Origin: Ditylenchus dipsaci
Lineage: Eukaryota; Nematoda; Chromadorea; Rhabditida; Anguinidae
DNA length: 64,000 nt
Direction: 5' to 3'
Assembly: GCA_004194705.1 (NCBI GenBank)
Contig: SADC01001357.1
Location: 248,001 to 312,000, forward strand
The notes under the pieces were generated by a model. The model was given only the letters and a program-made list of their open reading frames with translations. It was not told the origin of the DNA and did not search any database. Positions 44,060 to 55,400 of this stretch are shown here, piece after piece. Position 1 is the first letter of the stretch, and every line of letters starts with the position of its first letter. Both the position numbers and the translations under genes were made by a program.

Positions 44060-46486
44060 TAGTTTGGATAGCAATGGTTGATTCAGTCTTTATAAATTCT
44101 CATACGGGTGATTTTAGATGTTTTTATTGTATATACTTGATTAATTATCTGCTAGAAACTTAACTAAGTTACTTAATTTTTTTAACTGCTTTAAATTAGC
44201 TTAAATGCTCACATTTTTGTGTCGAAATTAATGTATATCTCTAATTTGCAAAAAGTTTGATGATGGTGCTGAAATCGCGGTATGGCAATTGTCTTAAAAA
44301 TGCGAAAATACATTCAGCTTTTGGAATTCTCGTAGGGCTTTTTTAAGAAAAAATCAAAAATCTCGCCCAATATTTTTCTTCAAAACACTCTCGATATTGA
44401 TCAGCCACTACAGTGGCCACTCCTTCCGTCGTGACGAGTAAAATTTCATTGCTGCGTTGGCTACAAAAATATTTTTGTAACGTGCCCCCACTTTAGTGAC
44501 CCTCTTTATAGTGATCGATTGGTCAGCTTCTCGAAGTGGTCACGATGGAGAGTGTCAATTGTATTGATGAAGTTACCCTTTTTAAAAGTGTGTCAAAGGA
44601 CAGACTTCTGATATACTGGAAAATCTCGGGCTCTATGAAATTGTTTAATGTCACGAGAAAAATATAAAATTCTTGGAAATGAAGAGATCACTGGCAATTT
44701 TTCTAAAACCTCAATCAATCTACTTTTGGATAAATCCTTGTATTTTATGATTGGCACCACTCATAAAGAGAGTTAATTGTTAATAAATTTAAAATGACGT
44801 AATTTGTATTGTAAAATATAAAATATAAATTAATAAATTAGTTTTTATCAACTTGTCGGCGCATAAGAATTTTTTTCGCAAAGCTCAAAGTACAAAATAG
44901 TTATAGGTCTAATTGATCAGTAACTCAGACAAGTTTCAAAGGACACTAAATTAGAGCGAGCAATATAATCCATAACTTATATATGCACCTTTTTTATATT
45001 TCATTGATAACAAAAGGTAAGAAAATAGAAGTGAGCAATTGTTTGCATCACCAATTTGGCTAGTTAATAAAGTAGGTATGTTCGACAATAGGAAATATTA
45101 CTTTTTTGTATGAATTCTCAGGAAGAATATTTTGTTATCAAAAGATATACAATTTGTGTGATGTGTCTTGCATCACATACGTCTTCTGTGCATTTTTAGA
45201 AAAAGAAGAATTGATTATAAGCAAATTGTTGAGGAAATGTGTCATATTTATTATTTTTAATTCAAGAATATGTATCTTTTTGGTTTTTTTCGAAGAATGC
45301 ATAAATAACTATTTCATTGAACTTTTTTGATAACATTTTTATGCCTCTTAACATTTTTCATTATTCATTAGTTACAATGTACCCGAGGATTCTTTATAAA
45401 GTGTGCTATTTTTTTAATTCACCTTGACAAAGTTGAAGGTTGTTGATGATAAAGTTTAGGCTCAGCCCTCAATAATCCTAACTCTGTCAAATGCACATAA
45501 TTTTTTAAAGCTTTTTTGAAATTAGTTTTTTATGTAAATTATAAACATTCAAAACGCCCTCATGAAATTGAATTGAATCGAAAATTTTTTCGCTTAAAAG
45601 TTTGATCACAATGCTTATAGCTATCCGGGAAACATAGGTCGTAAACACATTGCTAAAACACTATTTTTGAATTCTTTTTGGTTGTGGTCACAATAGTGCT
45701 TTTTAAAGTGACCATGACAAAAAAATAATTTTATGTGTGTTTCTCAAAACATTTAATAGAGTATATGAAATAAACCATTGTCTGCTTTTTATTACATGCT
45801 TTTTATGTGTTTTCTCTGCTTAGTTTATTTTTGGCGTATGTATGAAATTTTTGGGACGGTCGATGTTCGGTTGACGCTCTTAGGCCATGGCCATATGAAA
45901 ACCTGCTGTTTTGTTAGGAACATTTTTGGTGAGTAAGGTGCCATCAGATACCATCTAATTGCCAAAATCCGAGGATGTCTTTTTGTTAACGATGTAAAGA
46001 AAAAAAACTAAACTGATGGAAATTTCGTGACATGGAAGGTCGCATTTTCCGTTTGGGTAGGGCATCAAGTTAGATCACGAAAAAAAAAGAAGTTTTATTT
46101 CGTTTTAATTATTTCGACAAGTTACTTATTCTCTTACGGTCCAGCTAGATATCTGAATAAAATAGGTGTGGGTGAAAAGTCTGAAAGTGGTTGAATCTGA
46201 GTTATGACAAACCTCTTTTGGCCTAGGCAGGACCCTGTTTAATGCGGCAGGACTTCGTAATCTCTCAATATCCTTAAAAAATATTTTGGCCACTTTTTAG
46301 TTTTAGTATCACAGTGTGTTACAAAAAACTGAATGGCAAGCGCATGGGCTCTCTTTCGGCCAGGGCTTAGATTAAATAGGGCATTTTTCTAGAAAACTTT
46401 TGAACACAAAATAAAAATTGTATAGATGTATTTGCAATTTGAATAAACGAATAATTTTTGTCCAAACCTGTAACTGTCGGGTTTTT
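44060..46486. other. Long AT-rich intergenic region, nothing recognised
   Basis: About 2.4 kb with no gene-like exons, paired inverted ends or tandem arrays that I could find. It must hold the 3' end signals of the meteorin-like gene and the promoter of the peptide transporter. Confidence 0.45.
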
Positions 46487-46489
46487 AGC

Positions 46490-49400
46490 ATGGGCTTGAA
46501 GAGCAATGGCGACCATCATGCAGAAAATGGAGCAAATATGGGTAAGACAAAACAAATCTTTAAAACACTACAATTTGAATATAATATAATCAAGAAATAG
46601 TTCACATAAACATTTGTGAACGGTCAATTCCATTTCAGAAAACATTGATTTATCCGAAGTGTGGTTGTCCACAGAAAAGAAAAGCCCAAAATGGCAGAAA
46701 CATGGCCAGAAATGCTTAAAGCGTGGCCCAAGACTACTTTATGTAATTTTTTTAAGCAAAAATAAAAAAAATTTAAAACTCACTTCATTTTCAGGCATTG
46801 TTAGTAACGAATTTTGCGAGCGATTTTCCTACTATGGCATGAGAAGTTGGTCTTCTACTTTCTCACTAATCATTCTTGATCAAAATAATATTTTTAGCCA
46901 TCCTGCTGCTCTATTTTTTAAACGTGCTGAAATTTGACTATAGGTGGACAAATTTGATAAGAAAAAGTTAATAATTTAACCAGAAAAGAGGTTTAGCATT
47001 GCAACTGTTGGCACAAATGGATTCACTGGTGATTTGTTTTGGAAACAAGCAGTTTTAAGCTAATATGTTTTGTCTAGTTCTCTGCTACCTAACTCCTCTT
47101 TTTGGTTCTATAATTGCTGATGGCTACGTTGGAAAATTTAAGTAAGTTTTTTATTTGAATGGTTTCAGCAGTTATGGGTGGCTTAAGCGAGGGGTTTAAG
47201 AAACAATTTTTTTAGTATGGACATTTACTTTACTTCTTTTTTTAACATTTTTATTGTAGCATTCAAAATTATTAATTTTTTGTAATTTTACATTTTACTT
47301 TTTTGTGCTCAAAAATTTTAAAACCGCTGAATGAAATGACACTGTTTGACTTAAAATGATCGAAAACCTAAAAAAATGCTAGCTGGTGCTGCCCGTGGAC
47401 AAAAAAAAGTGCCAGGCTGGCCAAAAAAATTTGATTCGGCGTCGGTGTTGGGTATTTTTTTGTTTTTGATTGAAATAAAAAATCGTGGCAATTTTTGCAC
47501 AAAAACATGGCCCTTTTTCACCAGAAAGTGGCATCGTCTAATTGTAAATTTGGGTGTTAACACATAAGTATCGAACATTTTTTTCAGAACCATATTTGTG
47601 CTGTCGATTGTGTATGCTTTGGGGCAGTTGGGGCTGGCTGCTGCATCTACTTTAAGTTCTTCTTCTCCCTGCATCCCTATGTAGATCTGGCTGGTTTGGC
47701 TGTTATTGCCATGGGTAAATAAAAATAGTTTGAATATTTTTTATAATAATATTTATTTGTTCGCAGGCACTGGAGGCATCAAGCCGTGTGTAGCCTCGTT
47801 TGGAGGTGACCAGTTTGAGCCATACCAAGAGAAAATGCTGTCCTTGTTCTTCTCGGTCTTTTATTTTTCCATCAATGCTGGATCTATGATCTCCACGTTT
47901 GTGTCGCCTATTTTCAGATGTATGATTTATTTTTTAGGTCTAAAATGATAGGGTTAGATCAATTAAAATACCAAAACCAATGTTATAGCTCCATATAAAA
48001 TTGATTACTAATTTTCAAGTACGTTCTTTCTCTTATTTTTTGTTCTAGACGCAGAATAGAGCAGCATCAATATGGACTCAAACACTTTTTTATTTTTTTT
48101 TGTATTTAGCACATATGGTCAGTTATGAGTTATGCTGGTCTATTCGTGCACCTAGACATAAGCCGGAAAATCATCTAAAAGTCTGAAACCAAAAAGTTAA
48201 GATTAGGAGTTCTACCATCATAATACCATAGGCTATGCTTTTCAAACTCCTTCCTAAAATTGAACTTTTTTGCAGCTTGGCCCTGTTTGGGCCAGGACAG
48301 TTGCTATCCGCTGGCTTTTGGAGTGCCAGCTGTGCTCATGGTGATTGCCACTCTCGCTTTCATGTCTGGCTCTTACTGGTCGGTTTATATGTCATTTTAG
48401 ATTTAGTCATAATTTATTTTAAGCTGTTTGTTTGCAGGTATAAGAAGCCGCCTCCACAAGAAAATATATTCGGCGAAGTGTTCCGAGCCGGCAAAAAAGC
48501 TGTCCGCAACAAGTGGAAAGGTACAAGTAGAAAGAGAAGTCACTGGCTGGAGTACTACTTTGACACTCACAGGTGCGAGGTAGTACTTGATAACAAAACT
48601 TTGTATCCAAATTGTATCCATCTCATTTTCAGAATGATCCTAAATGCCTGGAATTGCAACGGAAGAGAAAAGATGGGGTATTTGTTATATTTGGGTGGCT
48701 TCTACTGCAAGCTCAAAACGTTAAAAGACAGAACCTGGACAACGTGATAAATGAATACCTAAAAAAAGGTTTAATGGTTAAAAGATCTAGTACGCAAACT
48801 AATAAATAAAAATTAAAGATGAAGTCGTGACAAGCACCAATTTTTAGAATTTGAGCAAATATGAAACAATCGGAAAAAATACGTAAATTAGTTGCTCAGA
48901 AGTCCCTGACCGAGAGTATCGAAAAAGCCTGTTTCCTCATATTTAAAACCAATCACACAAAATTCATCTATTCATCGTTTTGTCCGATAAAAGGTTCATG
49001 TTCTAACGTTTTGACCCTACAACACTTGGCTAACTTTGTATTTTTTAGTCTGTTTGCCAAAAGGTAAGATTTGCGCTAAATTTTCAAGAAAATGTATTAA
49101 TGGCGACATGCTTTTCTACCAACTTTTAGCCCTGAAGGCTATTTTTGTGCTTTTTTATTGTCTAAAATTTCAAACGTCTGCAGCGAAAGTATTGAGTTAC
49201 TAAAAAAGGATGAGGAAAATCGGAATTCCTAAACTGACTATACTGACTTAAGATAACTGCCCCAAGAAAAACTTTATAAAAGAGGGTCGAACTTCGGGGG
49301 TGACACATTTGTGTTTTGTGCCTTTGTTGTATGTGTGTTTATAGAGGATGTTCATAGACGACATTAAGTCTCTGCTAAGACTACTCGTCATGTACCTACC

Positions 49401-52400
49401 AGTGCCTATGTTTTGGGCACTCTACGACCAGCAGGGGTCTAGCTGGACTATACAGGCACTGCAGATGAAGTGCAGGTGAGCACCATTTCCCTTCACTTAA
49501 CTTGAATCCATTTTTAAAATTTTATTGCATTTAGGTTGTGGGGTGACGTGATGCTGCTGCCTGACCAAATGCAAACTCTCAATGCCGTCCTCATTCTCGC
49601 TTCATCCCCATGTTCCAGGTAGAGCCTCTTATTAATAATTATATAACCTTGAACAATCCAGCAAATTTATTGACACATCCAAAAATTTGGTGATAAGGCC
49701 CGATTTTACAAAAAGCGTACCCGAAATTGACTTGTTTTAATGTAATCTAATTTTTTGAAATTAAGATTATCATTTACCCTTTGCTCGGCAAATGCTTCAA
49801 GCTGACGTTAGTATTTAAAAAAACTTAGCTGCTAATCTAATTCACAAACTCATTGTTCAGACCCTTCGCAAAATGATCGGCGGAGGAGTTCTGGCAGCTA
49901 TCGCTTTTCTGATCTCAGCTGCTCTTCAACTTCAAGTCAATGTAAACGGGTGTTTTTGGTGCACCTTTCTTAGATAGTTCATATAATGACTGTTGTAGAC
50001 CACCTTGCCTGACCTTCCAGCAGATGGCCGTGGCTTTGTTTCAGTCATGAACAACTTTGAGAAGTGCACCATCAATGTTTCAGTCAAAGGGATGCCACAA
50101 TTAAGGACAATAAACCTTGCTCCAAACACTGTAAGATATAAGATATAAATCCAATATAAATCCGATGCCCGCAAGAAAATATATCATCCCATGTTTGTGT
50201 TGCAAATAATGCCTTTTGAGCCCCTGAGGTGATTTTAGGTCAATTTAGGGAGTTTAGGAACACTTTTTCAAAAATTTGATACGGGCGTAGGGTTACATGC
50301 AAATAGCTCACAATTTTTGTTACCTCGTTATTTTTTAATGTGCTTCTCGAACGACAGTTAATAATGTTGCTAACCAGTTAGACACGGAAATTCATGATAA
50401 ACTACCAAAAATATTGCATTTTGTAAAGTTTGTAAAGCCTATCCATGAAATGCCAAGCTGCTTATCAATGAATTGGCGGAGCAAATTGCGGTTGCCAATT
50501 ACTTATGAACGAAACTTAGCAATTTTGAAGCCAAAATTAACAAAAAAAAATACTCATATGACTAAGATTCTAAAATGCTAATTATATCCAAATGCTCAAC
50601 CTTATTTAGAGCTTGATCAATGACAACACCAAACAAGATCCTAAACAGAGAGTTCAGCTATATGACCTGCCAGTAGGAAATATTACCTGGCTAATCAACT
50701 ACTCTGGAGCTGATTGTACAGGGGTGGATGGGCATCTGCACGCTGAAGTCACATATCAAGTATTTTATTGTCGTTTTTGGCCAAAAAACATTCACACTAA
50801 GAAATTTGTAGGTAGAAAGTTGTGGAACCTTCTACCTGGCAGTCGTCCTTTGGGCACATTCTTCTCTTCAGCATCCACAGACAAGCCTATCAAAGGAACT
50901 GGAGAGTTCAGCTTGGGTCAGTTATAAAGATTATACTTCATTAACTAATCTCTATATACTAGTTGGGATGGGTGTGTTGGCGAGAAATCCATGAGTACCC
51001 ATTTGGTCACAAGGGAAAACTTTTTTAGTGAGATATTTTATCAGGCATGTTTATACTCATTAGAAAGCCCATTTAATGTAGATATAATCTTTGCCATTAG
51101 ATTTGGGTATAAGTCACCAAAATTTCGAAATTTTGATGGTTGAAGTCGAAGTTGGGGTGTTGGCGGAAAATCTATGAGTACTCATTTGGTCACAAGGAAA
51201 AACTTTTTCAGGAAAATTTTTTATCAAGCAAGTTTGTATTGATTGAAAGCACTCAAAGTAGATAAAACATTCATAAATAAATGTGGGCACCGGTCATCAA
51301 AAATTTAAAAATTTAGTGGTTGAAGTCAAAGTTGGGGTGTTGGCGGGGAATTTATGAGTACTCACAACTATTAATAGACACGAACACGCAGAAGGCGCCG
51401 ATAGGCGCCTTCTGGGTGTATACAAATATATGGCATCTAGTGGAGTTGCCGGTGCCCCAATAGGCTTTGGTTCCCCTTGTTGTAATTTTTGTGATTTTTT
51501 GGGCAAAGTCTTAGAGTAGAGTAGTTTATAGGGCGGACAGAAACATTGCCGTATGACCTCTATAAATCCCCCACCCTCTATTGACCCTCCACCTCCTGAT
51601 TCTTTGACTAGGATGTCAGAGTTAAGGCCATTTTGGTTTACAATTTCATAATTTTTCAGGGGTTGAAAAACAATGCCCCTGGGGTATTTTAAGAGGTTAT
51701 ATGGTAGTCTATAGTATGGTTGAGTTCTTCATAACATAGGTTAGCCGACTAAAAAACCCACAAAAACCACAGAGGGACCAGTGCGTATTTTGGCACCTAC
51801 AACTTCAGTAGAAGGAACAAATATTTGTTTTTAGAGTGGATCTAGCTATGGACAAAGAATACAGTGGACATTTGGCACTTTGTCGCAAGAACACTGAAGG
51901 AACTACCAACGAGCATCCTTGTTAGTAGTTTTTGGGCCAACAAGACGCGAAATAACCTTTTAGGAAACTGAACACAATGTAAAAAAAAGTAAAAAGAAAT
52001 AAAATTATCGGAAACAAATCCGTTAGGGTCTTAAAGGATTTTTGAAATAATTAAAAACTAGCTCGGGGCCCGCCTGTTGGCGGACCACCCTCGCCTCGGG
52101 CTCAATGCAATTTAAACATTTTAAGATATCTAAAAATGATAATCCGAAAAACCAAACTCTCGAAAATTTCAAGTAGAATAATAGCAAGCTCTATACAGCA
52201 AAAAAGTCTCTCCAGGTCACAATAACTAAGTCACTATTGATCAGCCAAAATCTACAACTACGAAAACAACATAGCATTTTATTGAAAATCAGAATAACAG
52301 TGCAATAAAAGTGTCAAGATCCCCACTTTAAAGTCGTCATTTTTTGCCGATTTTTTTAAACGAAAGCTGAGATTCAGGGCTGCACGGTGATATCTGCAAC

Positions 52401-55400
52401 AAAACTTTCTGACTCACTTAGCTCCGAGATTTTTACTCCGGAACGAGAAAAACGACAATTTGCTCACTAAAACCCAAAATTAAAACCAAAAAAAATCTCA
52501 AAACCAAAATACAAAATAACCATTCTACTCCTGAGATTCCAAAAGTCAATTAAAAAAAAATTGACCAAAAACCAAACAAAAACACTCCAAAAAAACCAAA
52601 AACATCAATTGTCCACAAACAAAACAGGTCTAATACTATATAGGAGATATTTAGGTGATCCTAGACGTAGCAGTGATTTTACTTCTTTTTAAGTGGATCC
52701 GAGGCTGTAGACTTTGATGGCAAAAGCACATACATTTCTCCGGTAAAGAACTAAAAACGTTCTGCCTACTTATATTTTCCAAATTCAGCGCCAACAAAAC
52801 TATCTGTTGGCAAATGGCACCGAAAGCAAGAAGAAAGTGTCTATTTACGAGTTTATCACAGTCCAGCCGGGAAGGTAGAATATCTGGCTAAAGTTCACAA
52901 TGTGACCTTCTCCTGGAATCGCGTTTAAACCACTTTTAAGGCAATGAAACATGCTTAGAACGATAGAAAACATGTTTTTTGAATGGGAAAAAATTTTCTG
53001 GTACAAGAAATTTTTCGACCCACAGGGGGTTTCATGTTTGGTAATTCTTCGGCTGACATCACACCTTCAATTTTTGCATTTTGTTGATTTTTTGTGTTTT
53101 CAATTCAAATTTTTATTTAATTCTAGGGCTTGTTTTGTTTAAAGCCAAGCTGAATCGTCCGTAAGGAAGTTCAATGAATAGGGGAAAATTATGAATTGGC
53201 GAAGGACAATTTAGAACAGGTGCCAATGGCCCTTTATGCAACGAATGTAAAAAAATTTCTAGCACACAATTTTCCCGATTTTCCGATCAAAATAATGTAA
53301 ATTTTTCTGTACTTGAAAATTCGCTGGAAATGATATTATGTTTTATTTGTGGTCACAAATTGCTGTGTTGTATGCTTGTGAATAAAATATGTATTTAACT
53401 GGGCAAAAAATTCAGCAAAATGAAAAAATTGAAGGTGTGATGTTTTTTTGGCCAAAAATTCATTATTTTGAATTGGCGCCTTTTGAATTTCATAGGGAAT
53501 AAGGGCTATATTGGGAGGGGAAGGGAAAAATGGGGACCACTAATCACACAGGGTCCACTAACAAGAAGATGCTGAACATAGTTTTGGATACTGGGGCCTA
53601 CCGCATAAATAAACTCTGGTATGCATGCTTTTTATGCATCCAGAGGCACTTTCGAGTGATTTATGTCTAAGGTATGTGGATGTGCGCATCTCAACTCCAA
53701 GCCCCCAAGCCCCTGCGGCCCCGAAGGGATCACAAGGGGCTTGAGAGTTAGAGATGTGCGCACTCAGTTATCTTAGAGAAGATCAAGAGAAGTACTCTTG
53801 ATCTTAATTGCGTGTAGAGTCTATTCTTGCCACGGCCCAGTGGAAAAACATGGTAAGACAGCCGAAGAATACAAATATTTACTTTTCTATCGTTCTGCCA
53901 TAAAAGCGGCCCCTTTTGTTCCCTTCCCCTCCCAATACAGCCCTTATTCCCTTTTAAATTCAAAAGGCGCCAATTCAAAATAACGAATTTTCGACCAATA
54001 AACCATGATACCTCCGCCCCCCTGTGGGTCGAAATTTTTTTCCCAGAAAATGCTTTCCTAATCCTAAAAGCATGTTTTTATCGTTCTAAGCATGTTTTAT
54101 TGCCTTAGGCGTGGTTAAACGGGATTCCGGGAGAAGGTCACATTGTGCACCCCGACCGAAGATCTTTCTTTTAAAGTACTAGACATTCTGTTTTAGCTGG
54201 AAACTCTACAAAATGTTTAATGTTCCTAAAAAAATTGGACAGTTGACTATGAGCAAGGTCGGTTAAGGCAGTGCCAATGGATGTAATAAAAATTTTGGTT
54301 TGTTGCAGGAGGAAGTGAAAGTGGAGGTGATCGAAGGGGTGGAATTCACTATTGAAGGGCAAGGAGGTGTCTATATGCTGGCGGTCACTGGACAAGAGAA
54401 CAAGGTGAATGTTTTTAGTTAAGACTATGGAATAAGTTTTACAGAGAATTTTTAGCCAAAAAGACTCACTTCTTTCAATCAGTAAGATTTTTTGTTTAAG
54501 TACTTGGAACTTTCAACTGGTGTCCGAAAAATCTTTTGACAAACTTCAAAGACGCTTTTAGATAGTGAACTTTTGTCATTTAGAAATTCCATTAAGACAG
54601 TTTTGTTCATTTGCATCTTCTCTTTCAAATGGCACACAAACCTTAAAAGTATCATGATAGACAAAAACAAAATTTAGCTAAAAACACTTAAAGATCCTTT
54701 TAAGAAATTGACGTACGTTTTCATCACTTTGAGGGGTCACAATTTTCATTGAGTATAAAGCATTACAGTAATATCTAAACAATATATTGTAACAGCTACA
54801 AAAACTATTTTTTAGAATGATTCATAAAAATATGAATGTTGAGATACAGTCATTTCAAAAAATCCGTTTTTTCAAATGACGAAAATAAGGGCTCAGACAC
54901 ATTCGACTTCCTCTATAACGAACGATTTTTTTTGTTTTGGTTGGATTTGCCCTAAATGAGGGCTCAACAACGGACTCTCTCTATAACGAACACCTTCCAT
55001 AACGAACACCTAAGACCCGTCCCCAGGGTGTTCGTTATAGAGGGGGTCGACTGTATAACCAATGTTTTGCTGAGCACACTTTGTGGACCTATGAGTGAGT
55101 GAGATTCTCACTGTGAATGCTCAGTGAGATTCTCACTCGAAGTGAGCTCAGCAAAACACTTTATTCAAAAAGACCTCTTAAATTTTTGCTAAACTTTTTT
55201 AAGCTAACCCTTTTTTAATGTTTATGTGGGCAGGAGTAATTTGCGGCAAATGAAATTGCGGCAAAATCGAATTGCGGCAAGATCATATTGCGACAATTGT
55301 TGCAATGACAAACTGTGTCCATATGTAGCGAAACTGTAGCAAACTTTGATAAAACTTCCTAAGTGCTAGATGGACAATAACGGGCAAGAACACTCATAGT

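Noticed and set aside
48235..48747. 170-residue open frame as an independent gene
   Set aside because: It is a chain of transporter exons and introns read through in mixed frames; the real exons are 48276-48378, 48438-48579 and 48633-48677.
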